Source of the DNA: Panax quinquefolius
Lineage: Eukaryota; Streptophyta; Magnoliopsida; Apiales; Araliaceae
Assembly (NCBI GenBank): GCA_020205615.1
Contig: CM035152.1
Span: 116,720,043-116,784,042, forward strand
Reading direction: 5' to 3'
Length of the DNA stretch: 64,000 bases
The notes under the pieces are model-generated. The model was not told the DNA's origin and searched no databases. It saw nothing but the letters and a program-made list of their open reading frames with translations. Below are positions 33,688 to 46,971 of this stretch, in pieces (position 1 is the stretch's first letter; each line of letters begins with the position of its first letter). The translations under genes and the position numbers were made by a program.

Positions 33688-36600
33688 TGTAATGCCCTCA
33701 AACCCGGCACGATCTACTTTCAAATTCGGGTCCACGGTACTACTCATTCAATGCACACACTTATATAATTTTAAAATATAAATATAATTTAAATATTATT
33801 TCAATATACCACTTCTAATCCCAAAGTTCTAAGACCTTTATATTTTCAAATTATAATACTAATGAATATTACATCATTTATCTATTATAACAATATATTT
33901 GTGACTTTTCTCCGTCACAACAGATACATATAATTTAACATGCAATTCTTCTAATCAATACTTGATCCTTTCGCTAACCTTCTCGTATTCCTCTCTTTGT
34001 TCTAACTTTGCTGAAAATATTTTATTTTAAGCAAGAGTGAACATTTAATTGATCAACAAGTATAATAGTTGAATAAACAATCAACAACATAATGAATATC
34101 AACACATTCTTTGAAAACTTCAACAATTAAACAAAAGTTGTGAAACAATTTTGAATAAATAGGAACAAGCATTTTCTTTCATATAACGTTTTTGAAACGA
34201 CATATTGACCAATCCTCAAAACCTTAATCTTAATTTCTTCTATGTTCTTTCTTAGATTTGACATTTACTTCACTACTATGACATAACATTTACCAACATA
34301 ACACATTATTGCAAGGGGTGCAATACATACGAATACTTGATCAAATTATTTGATTTGGCACTATTAACTTATCACAATTCAAGCATTATTACAATTCATA
34401 TTTCACAAATAAATAATTTGACTGAAATAGTTCAACAAATCGAGTGAAGCTGAATCAAATGGCAGAAACTCATTTTTCATAGCTTATATCACATCATACG
34501 ATGAATTTTATATAGCAAATAAAATTTCACAGTTTAAACTCACTTGCACAAAATAATAAATTTGTACAAGGTCATAGAATACTAGCATAATATATAAACT
34601 TTGCATAAGTCAGAAAACATGAATTCACACAATATGAAAGTATTGCGTAAATTAGAACATGCATTCAACACATAAATTGAATGAGAGTTCGAAAAGTTGC
34701 CTGAAGTGTTCTTTAATTTATACGCTAAATCTTCCTTCAATTGTTCTACACAATTTAATTAATGATGATATACTAATTAGTCACATAAAAACTTCATATA
34801 TTGGTTTACGTTAAATTATTACTCATTTTATATATGTTGTTCGCGTTTTATAAATAAAGTAGTGCAATAATCTTTCAAAAATGTCTCTTGGCGTCGCGGC
34901 ATTCAGGAACACCACGACCCTCATAACGACCTTTTATGATGGTCTATTTTCATTATTGTTCATTTTATAATATTAATCTTTTATAAGTTGGAACATTTTA
35001 GAACAATGTCAAAAATATCGCACGTCGGCGCGACATGGCGCGGTGACAGGCCCATGGCATGCCTGACATGCACGATGCCGCTTGACGTCACCTAACACGC
35101 CCAGACGTGCACCATGTTGCTCGGCGTACCTTGACACGCCCAAGCGTACATCACTTGGCTCAAAAAAATACCCCGACGACACGCCTGCATAGCTCCCTGG
35201 TCAAACAACCCAATGAGTCATGGTCCCGACGCCTACGACTCGAGGCCCTGGCGACCCATAGCTTTGATATACGACGCCTTATAGATGTTGCTTACGGTCT
35301 GGTCACAGCGCCGACAATGCAAGAACTCATGCCCAATAGCCCGCTACTTTGACAACCCTTATTCCATTCCTTTCAAACCTCATAACTTGTTCGTTTTAAG
35401 TCGGAATAAGTCCTTTCTTGCGTCATTTTCTTATTTGTAACAACCTCTACAAATTCTCTAGGTCAAAATTTTTTCGAGACCCAATATAAAGCTAAAACAG
35501 TGGCCCCAAAAACCTTCGACGCCTAGTTTTCTACTTTGGCATATTCGAGATGCCTTTTTCCGAAGGGCATAACTCCCTCCTCCGAAGTCGGAATGAGGTC
35601 TTTCTTAAGCCTATAGATTCCTTATTCTACGTACTAAAAAATCCCCAAAAAAGAAAAAAATTCCATAGAATTAAACAACACAAAAAACTGAATCAAAAGT
35701 CAGCGCACAAATTGTTTTTCTTAATCTTTCTACTAGTTTTACAAAAAAATTTTGTCGTCTCCAATAATCACAACAACCATAACAACCACTGATCAAAATA
35801 AAAACTTAGGATGAAAGGTTTAGAGTTGGGTTTTAGGTACATCTCTTTAGTTCTTTCTTTCTTATTCTTGCTTGAAGATGCTAGCTTACTTTCCTTGTTC
35901 TCTTCCTCTCCTTCAATATCCATGAGTCTCTTTCTCTCTAACTCTCTCTCTTCCCTCTTAATTAGGAAATGAAAATGAAATGAATTGATAAAGCTTGCAA
36001 ATATACTTGTTATATGATTTATTTAAGAGACTTAACCATACTTTAGTTAAAACTCACCAACTTCTAAATTAATACTAACCCTCCCCTAGTTAACTTAATC
36101 ATCCCCTCGATCCATTAATTATGCCAACTAGGGTTACTTTAGAAGACATAATAAGTGATAAACTTGTTTAAAATCAAAACTTACTAAAGGTAGTAAGTTT
36201 TAATCCCTCTTTGTCCCCCTTTACTTAGTATGGAAGGAATTTTGGTCCCACCTTGGTCTCTTCCTTTTTAGCTTTTTACTTTATCCCACATGCTAAACCC
36301 TAGCCAAGCCACACCAAAACCCTAACCAAGCCTTTAAAATTCTAGATTTAGTCCAACTAAATTTATTTAGTTATTTTATTTTCTAGTTAGGTTTTCTAAC
36401 TTTTTTGGTTAGTCGAAAAATCGACTTTCACGGATCGTAATTTAAATTACGCACTCCATCCCCATTTCCCGAACAAATGCTATATCGTATTTCAAAAAGT
36501 TAAAAAAAATGAAAAATCATTTTTCACGTGAATAATATTTTTACTTCTTTTTCCCGAAAAAACTTTTATTAGAGATTTCATCTATCTTCCTCAAATAAAT

Positions 36601-36853
36601 GCTTTGACGTAATTCAAAATTTTGAAAATAAACGTTTATTAGCATTTTCAGCATTTTATGAATAGTTTTTGTGTTTTTCTCGAAAAAAAATTCTCCCAAA
36701 ACTCTCAACACTCATGCATAATCACGTAACACCTAAACTAGGTCATTAATCGACCTATAAACACATAACACAAATAATATTCATAAATGTTCATTTATTA
36801 GATATTCACATTAAAACCTATTACAAGGTCATCCGATTTCTCGGGTCGTCACA
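33688..36853 (-). mobile_element. Element E: solo LTR of a Tekay/Del-like element, 3166 bp
   Basis: On the minus strand it starts TGTGACGACCCGAGAAATCGG and ends GGGTTTGAGGGCATTACA. The flanks are GACAC at 33683-33687 and GACAC at 36854-36858, a perfect 5-bp target duplication. No PBS, polypurine tract or coding region is attached, so this is a solo LTR left by recombination between the two LTRs of a full element. The interior has a CG-rich stretch at about 34890-35340. The ORFs at 35107 and 35550 show no family motif. Confidence 0.85.
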
Positions 36854-36858
36854 GACAC

Positions 36859-37640
36859 CCCTTTGCAGATAATTATAATAACACCCATCACCCGTCTACT
36901 TTTTTCAAATAAAAGTCAGTACCCGACCCCTATTCTACAGTATATAACATTCACCAGTCCTAATGTAGTTGACCAACTAATAACCAAAATATTTTTAATA
37001 TAATGTCTAATACATCTAATACACCCTTCAAGTTATACTTTTTAATATATCCACTAAATATAACTTTGTGTATTATATATATATTTTAGACTTAACTTGA
37101 TCTATTTAATTAAATTATGAACTTGTGCAATAAATAACATAAATTTCAAAAATAATAAATATTCATTTTATCAAGAAAATAAAGGCATGCACTTTTTGCT
37201 AATTAAATTTCTCAAAGATTAAAATTTACGTAACATACATTCAAATATATTTTCTTGTAATTAAAAAGTACAATTTAATACCCATAAACGTACAAAATAA
37301 TGCAAAAAGAAATTATAATTAAAATTTATGTAAAACAAACTTATTATTACAAAACGAATCTTACTATTCATATAAAAGAGTATTAAAATTATATTAATTA
37401 TTTTTCTCAAATATTATCCTAAACATAAGTCACATTTGGACATATATACTTATTTACAATAAAAATATCAAATATTGTTACTAAAAATATATATAATAAA
37501 AGAAAAATCTTTTTACAAGATAGAGATAGTAATAAATATTATTATATTTTCTTTTTATTCAATATTGCACAAAAACAACACCAACTGTATACTAAAAAAT
37601 ATAATCAAAATCATAAAAATCTTAAATTTTAACATATACT
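36859..37640. other. AT-rich spacer, nothing recognised
   Basis: Very AT-rich sequence with no ORF of note, no TIR and no tandem repeat. The last 5 bp, ATACT (37636-37640), should be the left target duplication of element F. The right copy is outside the window. Confidence 0.6.
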
Positions 37641-38763
37641 TGTAGACACTCAAAATTTTATACACACCATTCATCGACATTGCGGGAGAGGCGATTCGCT
37701 TTTTTGAGATAACCACAGGAGGCGGCTCACATTCATTCCGGATACTACCGAAAGTTCAGTTTTAACCCCGGAACACACACCGAGAATATCAGTTCCAACC
37801 TCGGAGATAACCCCAAGTTTCATCCTTGGAGATAACCCCAAAGAATACCATTGCAGTTACGGCGATAACTCCGGAAATGCTTGTTTCAAATGCATGCAAT
37901 CAGCTTCAATCTCAGACCTCCTGCCGAGGCACTCATTCCAAAAACCTAGAGCTAACACCGGGAAGACAGTCACACTTATAGATGACCTTGCGAAATTCAA
38001 AAACTTGCAGCAAACCAATCTCAGATGTAACCCTGAGCAACGTTTACTATCAGCCCAAACCGGAGATAACCCCGGTGAAGGGAAAAATTGTTATCTTGCC
38101 CCCTCAAACCCCAGCGCGCCGTCTCAACATTTCATACATACATTTCTACACAACAATATCCCACAAGAGCCAAGGAGTTCCAATCCCGAGTGACTATTAC
38201 GCATGGCAGCACACCGGATAGAATTTGAAGCTTGAAGACCATGGGCATGGTCCCCTCTTCCTGACTTCGTACAACCTCTAATCCCATGCCATTGCATAGA
38301 TCTCGACAAAGCGGTCCAAAAAAGGTCTTGTACACCTCGTTCGGATGCTCGGATTGAAGTTCTGCAAGTTGACGGACATCACAAAGGCACAAGTGCAGTG
38401 GTGCATCATGCCAGCTGCATGATTACATTCACTTGCGGCTCCCAGCTCTATAAATATAGAGCTTGGGGTGGCCATTTGTAAGAAAAAAAGAGGCGAGGAA
38501 GCCCTGTCCAATTTGCTCTGTACACACTTCATATTGAGTGATTTCTCATTTTAAACACCTGTTAGCTCACATATAGCTATATTTTACCGGTGGGAGCTGA
38601 GTGTTTATCCATCTAGAGTCATAGAAGCCTGCCTAGACAGCCCACTGTAAGCCTTCTCATACTCTATAAAGCCTTTCTTTTCATCTTTACACACACTATT
38701 CTTCATATTGAGAGTTGTGTTGTGTGTGTATGCCCGGACTTCGGTTCGTGGTTTTCATTTCTG

Positions 38764-38872
38764 TCTGTATATATATATATATATATTTATATATGTATAT
38801 ATTTATATATGAACTAACATTATCGAGTTATGCCTCGATTGAGCCTGAACTTATATGCAGGCGTTTACTTTA

Positions 38873-38953
<81 letters not shown>

Positions 38954-39368
38954 AGTGGTCGAACTACATCGATGAGCCCAGATTTGACATACTTGAGGCG
39001 TTTACTTGCTTATATATATAAATATTTATATATATAAACTGTTGTCAGACTTTGTTTGATGAGCCTAGATTTTACATCCGGAGCGTTTATTGCTTATATA
39101 TATATATATATACATTTCATCAAGCACGGAGTTTACTTGAGGCCTTTTCTTTATTTTATTTATATTTAGTCCCTTTTGAGTTTACTTTCGTGGCGGTTGA
39201 TAATCTTCTGACTTTATTTACTTTTCTGATCCCCCATGGAGGTGCTTTGCGGTGGTTGATCATGTCCATATATATATATATATTCACCGCTTTTATATAT
39301 TTACATTTCCGATCCCCCATGGAGGTGCTTCGTGGTGGTTGATCATGTCTGTATATATATATTTACAG

Positions 39369-39409
<41 letters not shown>

Positions 39410-39410
39410 C
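38764..39410. repeat. (TA)n tracts and tandem phrases in element F LTR
   Basis: TA tracts at about 38768-38786, 38874-38950 and 39368-39408 alternate with GATGAGCCCAGATTT and GTTTACTTGCTT phrases. They are followed by two copies of GATCCCCCATGGAGGTGCTT (39230 and 39312). Same architecture as 15385-15945. Confidence 0.85.
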
Positions 39411-39786
39411 CGCTTACTGCTTTTCATATAAACTGCGGCATCATGTGAGCCTAGGCATCATGTGATCACAGATTCAGTCCACTGAATCTAGATTCTGTTC
39501 CCGTGATGGACTTTTTCAGTTATAAGCAACTTGTACATTATTTACGGTGTCTGAATTTTCTTAGATGGGTTTCATGCCCATGAGGAGTTCGTCATCGCTG
39601 TATATTATTTTCTAGAAGATGCCTCGCATCTTGAAAAATAAAAGCAAACAAGCCCTTTTGTATATAGGTGCGAACGAGGCCTCACACTACTTCCAAATAA
39701 ACTTCACATTGATCCACACACACACACACATTCATATAATAGTTTCTTGAAAAGTGACGGTCACCGTGGCAACACGGATGTCGGGG

Positions 39787-39803
39787 GGTGCCTAACACCT
39801 TCC
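39787..39803 (+). promoter_or_regulatory. Conserved Tat/Ogre LTR block
   Basis: Identical to 16447-16463 (GGTGCCTAACACCTTCC). The surrounding sequence, up to ACCAACTGGCGACTCT, is also nearly identical between the two LTRs, more so than the upstream halves. Confidence 0.5.
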
Positions 39804-40074
39804 CTCTGCATAATCAAACCCCCGAACCTAAATGAATCTTGGTTTCACAGACCCGTTTAGCAGTGTCACATCACTGGGTCAATGTGTAAACCTTTTCTCG
39901 GTTGCGTTGGTACAACCAGTTAAAAACACCAACTGGCGACTCTTTCAGTCAAATCGTCGACATGATACATGTCGGACCTTTTTCACTTATTTTTTCAAAC
40001 AAATCTCACATAACATGAGAACACCAAAGAACAAGAAACGAAAAGGGACAAATAAAAATCCCGACGTCGACAGG

Positions 40075-40092
40075 TGGAGACTCTGCTGGGGA
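40075..40092 (+). promoter_or_regulatory. Element F primer-binding site, tRNA-Arg type
   Basis: TGGAGACTCTGCTGGGGA, two bases after the LTR end. It is one base from the TGGCGACTCTGCTGGGGA PBS that I know from Ogre/Tat elements, which use tRNA-Arg. Confidence 0.75.
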
Positions 40093-40824
40093 GAAGAAAG
40101 TTTAAGCCGCTATTACAAGCTTTTCAAAACTATTATATGCTTGTGTGTGAATGTGGCATTTACATTTATGATGAATGTGTATGAAAGCATTTTACTTACT
40201 ACACTGCAATATATCTATCTGTGATATTAGTGCATCACACATGTCATCATTTTCATAAATGGTGAGACATGTTGTATGTGAATGTATGTTGTGTGGTTCC
40301 TCCATCAGGAGGCTATCCTATCGGTGTTTGATTACTGGACTCGTAGGGAGACTAATTCCAAAGAGGCTCAGGAAAGGCACCACCCAGATTCGCTCCAGTT
40401 GAAAGACCGAATTAACTTCCCATCAAGTAGATTGTGATGATCTGGGGACCTTCATGCCAAAAAGTCGCGAGAGTAACCCTAAGATAGGTCAGCCTCTGAT
40501 AAACCAAACGCGGAGGAAAGTCTCTTCATGCTTTCCATTTTCTATTACTTGTAAAAGCATTTACTTGTAATTTTATTCCATATTCATGTAATGGAAAATA
40601 TGAAGAATTATGTGCACATGCATATTTAAAATTAGCATGCTATCCTGTATTACAAAAACAACTGACATCCATTTTGCAGGATAATATTCCTAACACGGAT
40701 ACATCACATAACATGTAAATATTTACATTATCCCTAAGACTAAACTACATAAGTCTTTTGTAGGGAAACAATTGGGCCTGTTACCCGCTCAAAATCCAAA
40801 AAGGCCACGAGCCTACAACCAATC
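40093..40824 (+). other. Element F untranslated leader
   Basis: No gene is recognised; the frame at 39832-40224 spans LTR, PBS and leader and is chance. The sequence AACTCTCCTCATCAGGAGG-like near 40300 and the run to 40824 are the leader expected before Tat gag. Confidence 0.5.
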
Positions 40825-42626
40825 ATGTCTTCTTCTGACTAGTCTAATGCTATTTCTCGAGAAGAATTTGACGGATTAAGTAAACAAATTACAGATTTGG
40901 CTGTTTTGCTTAAAGAATTGCACCAGTCTACTTAGGGTACAAAAATGCCCACACATACATAATCCTCTACACAAGGAGGAACACAATGTTTGGATAAAAT
41001 GATTCTAGAACCTCAGTTGGATACGACCAACAAAGACCCTGAAAACACCCATCTTAAAGGAGATCCAGACACTGGTGATATCAGGAAGAAGGTCCTTCAA
41101 ATGGAAGAAACTTTCCGTTCTTTAAAAGGGATTGGAACACATGAAAGTGTTTCATATGCTGACCTTTGCATATTCCCTGGTGTTCATTATCTAGAGAAAT
41201 TCAAAACCCCTGACTTTGAAAAGTATGATGGATTAGGGGATCCTTACACACATTTGAAGGTGTTCATTGGAGAACTTGGATCTTATTCGGAAAATGAGAA
41301 GCTCAGAATGCAGCTGTTCCAGAAGAGTCTGACTAGAGAAGCCCATTCATGGTATACCAGATTAGATAACTCAAAGATCCATAGCTAGGAAGAACTAGCT
41401 CACGCCTTCCTCACTCAGTACAGTTTTCAGTCTCAGATGGCTCCTGACTGGTACCAGATTACCAAGGTCAAGGAACAGTCTAATGAGTCTTTCAGAGAGT
41501 ACGCTCAAAGGTGGAGGCACCTTGCTGCTCAAGTTATTCCTTCCATGATAGAGTCAGAAATGGTTATGACTTTTATAGACATACAAGGTGCTCCTTTCTA
41601 TGAAAGAGTCTTAGCTGGTATTGGCAAACCATTTTCTAAAATGATCAAGCATGGAGAGATGGGATTGAAGTCAGGAAAGATTCAAGACCTAGCCGCTCTT
41701 AAAGCAGTTGCTGAGCACATCCAATCCGGATCTTATGGAAACAACCACCGGAGGGTCCATAAAAAGAAAGAGGAGGATGTTTCCTTAATACTACAAGGTT
41801 AAAAAGGCAGTCAGAACATACCTATACAGAGGATAAACTACTCCCCTTTTCAAGCACAGTCTTCAAACCCTCCATTGCCTAAAGGTGGAGATGCAAAGTG
41901 CCCTCGAACGTTCACACCCTTAGGGGACTCGCTCGAGAATATTCTTGCTCTTCTGACTACTCAGAAGAAAATCACGCATCTTCTTCCACCAGCCAACCCT
42001 AATGGGAGGGGTTTCAATGCTACTCGGAAGTGTGCTTATCATGCTAGAGCACCTGGACAAGAAACTCAAGATTGTTAGGCCTTGAAACATAAGATCCAAG
42101 ATTTAATAGACAACAGTGAGATCGTGGTTACTAAACCAGATCAACCTCATGTGCAAGACAACCCTCTTCCTCAACATAAAGAAGAAGAGGTCAACATGAT
42201 TAGTTGGAGCGCTAGATAGAGTTCTAATTTTAATGGTGAATCATCCCAAATCATCAAAGACGGTGTTGACGGATGGGATTACGCAAAGTTTCAATTTGCT
42301 ATGGAACGAAAGATGAAAGCTCTTTGTAAGCAAATTGAACAATTGGCAGAACTAGTGACCTATCAGCATCAAGTCACACTCTAGTTAATCAGCCAGGAGC
42401 ATGCCCATCTCCTTCCTTTTGTTATGAATGCTCCACCATCACCTTCAGAAAGCGGAGCTATGGAGGATAAGGTTGCGAAGAGAGCAAATGCTAAAGCCCA
42501 TCGGGATTTTTCCAATCAAAGGGAATTTACATACTTGGGCCAACCTATGGAGGAGATATTTTAGATGCTAATCAACGAAGGAGAATTACCTCCCTTCTCC
42601 CTCCAATTAATCCTCGTTCAAGACGG
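40825..42626 (+). pseudogene. Element F gag, broken
   Basis: The start is taken at ATG 40825 (MSSSD). A single frame runs to 42078 with stops near 40840, 40933, 40960, 41386, 41800 and 42076. The capsid domain is clear: YEKFKTPDFEKYDGLGDPYTHL-type text at about 41190-41265, LRMQLFQKSLTREAHSWYTRL at 41300-41365 and FREYAQRWRHLAAQV near 41490. At 42030-42100 a Cys-His motif (KCAYHARAPGQETQDC) followed by ALKHKIQDLID is typical of Tat gag, where it replaces the usual CCHC knuckle. The stop at 41386 reads AGC TAG GAA where Tat gag normally has Trp. Confidence 0.82.
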
Positions 42627-44335
42627 TTGAACTCCGATGGAGTATGTCAATATCATTCACATTCTCGCGGTCACAACACAGAAGAATGTTGGGCACTTCG
42701 TCACCTTATTCAGAATCTAATTGATAGCGGTGTTCTACAACTGGCAGACGATGACACTGTGATACTTGAGAGTGGGAATACCTGTCCTATTAAATGGAAG
42801 GGATTAGTATCAGTTATATCCGCCGAGGCTGATGAGACTGTCAAATCATTCTCCATCCAAGCAATTCAACTCAAAGGAGCTGACAATCCTTTGAAAGTGG
42901 CTGCATCAGAGCCAATTTCTTTACCCTTCAGACCACAATATCCTGTTGTTAGCTTACACAAAGTCCCATAGAATTATGGAGAAGCTGAAGGATCCATGTC
43001 TCATATTAATGCTACAGTGTCGAAGGAAAATCCACTGTATCTTCCTCAGAGGATAATGAAACCCGCCATAAAAGCAAAGAGGAAGATTCCCATGGAGAAA
43101 ATTGAGAAATTCCTCCGCACTATGGGTCATAATGAAGCCAAGGTGGTTCTAAGCTTAAAAGAAGCTCCACATCAGATCTCAATACTGGACTTGGTTTTCT
43201 CTTTCGAGGATCACAAGAAGATCTTATTAAAGGTTTTGGAAGAAGCCTACTTGCCGAAATCAGTGGATGTGGAAAAATTTCAACATCTGGTTGATCACAT
43301 TTTCAACAACAATGTGATATCCTTCACTGATGACGATATACCGCCCGAAGGGACCGATCATTGCAAGCCATTGCACATCACGGTTTTGTCCACCGGGTAT
43401 ATGTTAGCTGGAGTTCTGATAGATGGAGGTTCGTCTCTGAATATCTGTCCTTATGCCACCTTGGTAAAGATGAACATCAATCTCAAATGGATCCGAAGTA
43501 GCCATACGATTATCAAAGCTTTTGATGGATCCCGACGAAATTCTGTCGAAGAGATTGAGCTGCCAATTGAGATTGGTCCAAACACATTCAATGTATCCTT
43601 CCACGTCCTCAAGATAGATTCAGGATATAACCTACTATTGGGGAGGCCATGGATCCACATGGCTGGAGTCGTTCCTTCCACACTACATCAACAACTCAAA
43701 TACATTGTCAATAATAGCCTAGTCACTGTCAATGCTGAGTCGTAATGTACTGAACAAGGAGATCTACCTATTATCAGCTTCAATTCAGAAGTTGAGCCGA
43801 TCATTTTTCATACTTTGGAAGTGAGTAACACGCAATACCATCCTATTGGAGCGCCACTTCCTGTACCCAAGATTTCTGCCGAGGTTATGTCGGCCACTCA
43901 AGATATGATGTCACTGGGTCATCAGCCTGGACAAGGGCTTGGTAAAAATTAGCAGGGTATTAAGCACCCCATTCAAGTAACCAGTCAATCTGGGACATCC
44001 AGACTAGGCTATTCTGCCAGTTCCAGTTACAGGAATCCTCATAAGAATAAGCAGGTTCCTCAAGCTTCTGCCACACAACGATTTTCTCCACCTACACCTC
44101 ATGAGCTGATACAATCTCTGGTAAAGGTGCCAGCCCATGTTATGGCCATGCTGTTTCCCAAACCAGTACCATTTAAAGCAAAAGAGGTCCTGATTCCTGA
44201 TCCTGAAGTGGAAGAGAGGGAACAGAAATGTAAACATGACATTGCCCTGATGATGTCAGGCATACACATCATTGTCCATGATGAACATACAAACATATAT
44301 ACTCCAGACGATCAGGACTTTAACCCTCCATAACT
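42627..44335 (+). pseudogene. Element F protease region with Cys-His motif and G-patch
   Basis: One frame carries, in order, CQYHSHSRGHNTEECWALRH (about 42648), the aspartic protease with VLIDGGSSLNICPYATL (about 43414-43464) and LLLGRPWIHMAGVVPSTLHQ (43633-43692). A glycine-rich G-patch-like stretch lies near 43905-43950 (LGHQPGQGLGKN), followed by a Pro/Ser-rich linker ending near 44335. The catalytic D-G-G/S box is normal for Tat. Stops lie near 42969, 43743 and 43948. The G-patch after protease is a known trait of several retroelements and may aid RNA binding. Confidence 0.8.
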
Positions 44336-44519
44336 GCAGTCCATCAGGACTTTACCCTCGACAATTGGAGCAGCACTCAATACATTGGTCGACGAGGGTA
44401 AAACGGGCAGAAATCCCTCTGCCTTGTAGATAACTTTAATTGCTTACTTTTCTATACAATATTAGTAGTTATTTTATCAGTACATGCTAACACTTTTGTA
44501 TGATTAAACAGTTTCATAT
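44336..44519 (+). other. Spacer before RT in element F
   Basis: No clear frame. The repeated phrase CAGGACTTTACCCTC/CAGGACTTTAACCCTC (44312 and 44346) suggests a small duplication. Confidence 0.4.
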
Positions 44520-44877
44520 ATTAAGTGAAAACATATTTTGTTTTAGGACTCTAAATTTAGATGTGCCTGTACTTGCTGATGAGGTGCCTTTTCTCCACAA
44601 GGACTGTAACTTTGATGAAAAGTTGAACTCAGACTTGATGGAAATTTAAGAGGACATTGAGACACCTCAGGAGATTAAGGAATGGGTCAAAGACAAACCT
44701 AAACCCAACCTTGACCAAACCACTTCTTTCAATCTTGGTACCTTAGAAAGCCCTAAGCTAATCCAGATTGGTTCAGACCTCACCCCAAACCAACGTAATG
44801 ACATGGTTGTGCTATTAACCCAATTCCAAGATGTGTTTGCATGGTCTCACAAAGACATAGTGGGTTTGTCCACTGAC
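44520..44877 (+). pseudogene. Element F RT N-terminal segment, cut by element D
   Basis: The stretch KLIQIGSDLTPNQRNDMVVL and FQDVFAWSHKDIVGL leads into Tat reverse transcriptase, where a conserved HRLPI segment should follow. That segment is found at 53650, after the nested element. The last five bases CTGAC (44873-44877) are duplicated at 53634-53638. An in-frame TAA lies near 44647. Confidence 0.85.
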
Positions 44878-46971
44878 TGTAAGACCCCAGTTTTTATGAA
44901 TAAAGATGATTTTTCTATAAATATCATTTTTAAATATTATGGAATGAATTTGATATAATGTTATAGTTGTGGGTAATATTTATAAATTTTGCAAAGTACG
45001 CAAGTTGTTATATAATATTCGATTGGTCGGAGAATATTCATTTTAACAGGGAATATTCGCATGCAATCTATTACACAATCATTGGTGGACCCATGACGGA
45101 ATTATTATGGATTGAGAAAACGACAAAAAATATTTTATTAAAAATTACGACGGAAGTTTTACAGAATTATCTTTGTTGAACTACTTCGGTAGTAAAAGTA
45201 CAAGATGTCTGGCGTGATTACATAGTAGTACACGGTATTGATTATTGATGCTTACGTGAGAAGTCACTCAGTTTTGTTTAATTATTGCCATAGTAATTGT
45301 TGCATAGTATTTCACTTTATTTGATTCAATTATTGTCGATATTTTATATATTATTAAATCAATAATTGAGATAACAAAGTTATTAATATTATTATTTGCA
45401 ATATTAACAATGTCTAGAAGTTACATCGAGGAGAGGTTTGGTCACCTAATTGCTACATGATAGGAGAAATTCTTATTGGAAAACCCCTCTTTCCTGGGAA
45501 CGACCTGGTCGATTAATATTGTGAATTATAATAATGATGATAAATGTTGTTAAAAATATTGAGAAGATTTTTATGAAGTAGTTGTTGTAAATTTTGCTTA
45601 TTATTTGGATTCTCATTTACCCATTTTTAAAATAATCGGTATAAAGTTGTTTAGTATAAATATAATGGGACCCACATGTGATTATGAGATGTTGGTGGGA
45701 GGGGAACACGTGGAGCCCACGTGTGGAAGAAAAAAATGAAAGGGGTTGGATTTTGTTCACGGGTGGGAGGAGATTTCAAATAAACATGTGTTATATTTAT
45801 ATATGTATATATAGATATATTATTGTAGTTTTTTTTGTTTGTATTAGATAATGGAATTGAAATTCAATCAACCGTATTGCATCCGTGAATTGTTTCTGTA
45901 GCATCTGTGAGTTTTACAAATAGTATCCTTTCTATTCTTCTATAAATAGAAGCTCATTCTTTCATTATTTCTTACAAATTCACTGAAACTCTAGAGGGAG
46001 AAATTATAGAGAGAAAGAAGAAAAGTATTCTGCTACTTCACTATTCCTACATCCAGTACTCTTCTTCTTAAGGTAAGGGGTATTATTTCTTTTGTATTCA
46101 TGAAGAGAACTTCTGTTATTCCATTATTTATCATTCTGTTGGAATAACCTGTATACGTGAGTTACCCTATACTTGGTGAAATTCTTCTATTATTCCATTC
46201 TTTATTATTCTGTTGGAACATCCTGTCTGTGCTTTACGCACGACCTAGTTCCGTTATTTATTATTCTGTTGGAACATCCTGCTGCATGCGTTTTACTTGA
46301 ACACGGGTTCCGCTTTTATTATTATTCTGTTGAAATATTTTATGCATGTGTTTTACGCCGCACTGGTTAAAATCTTTATTATACATTTGGAATATCTCGC
46401 ATCAGACGCTTTTACGCGGACTGGTTCCGTCTTTATTATTTTGTTGGAATAACTTTGCTCATGCGCCTATCGCATTTCTGGTGATTTCTTTTGTTATTCC
46501 ATTCTTTATTATACTCGGTTGATTAAAGTTTTGACTTCTATACTCTATGAAATTAGTAGAATATCCTTGATATTTGCGCTTCATCCAGTATCTTTTCATG
46601 GAAATATTCTTCTGAGCATTCTTGAATTTTACTCTACAAAGAAGTATCATGTTGACAATTTGGACGTTATTGGTTCCTGGACAAATTAATTCTTGAACCT
46701 ATTTTATTGAATTCTTATATCATTGTCATCATCCTCATGTTTATATTATGTTGAAAGTCATGGCCTGTAGTGCATAGATGGACTTGGTATGATTATGACC
46801 AGGGATTATTCGGTATAATCATGACCGTAATGTTACAAATGATGTGGTAAAAGTCCTCATTGGCCCGTAGTGCATTGATGGACAGTTGTTGGCATGATCA
46901 TGACCATTGATGAATACATGAATATCCTTGGCCCGTAGTGCATGGATACTTTATGGTTATGATACTAATGA
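44878..46971 (+). repeat. Element D 5' LTR, 3' end deleted (2094 bp left)
   Basis: Collinear with 50976-53069 of the 3' LTR, with scattered substitutions and small indels. After GATACTAATGA the sequence jumps directly into gag, so about 564 bp of LTR, the PBS and the leader are missing. The TATATATGTATATATAGATAT tract at 45797 is kept in both copies. Three degenerate TTTATTATTCTGTTGGAACATCCT units occur at 46190-46440. Confidence 0.9.

Larger units (their letters stand above)
37641..40072 (+). repeat. Element F 5' LTR, 2432 bp
   Basis: TGTAGACACTC at the start, CCGACGTCGACA at the end, PBS two bases later. It is collinear with the LTR at 14388-16732 and the LTR start at 63900. The GATAACCCC phrases near 37800-38080 recur in spaced form. 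The ORFs inside are chance or simple-repeat translations. Confidence 0.9.

Noticed and set aside
35107..35792. Two small plus-strand frames as host genes
   Set aside because: Both are inside the solo LTR with no recognised domain; the CG-rich stretch makes chance frames likely.
40075..40092. tRNA-like match
   Set aside because: Only an 18-base complement to a tRNA 3' end, as expected for a PBS; no tRNA cloverleaf follows.
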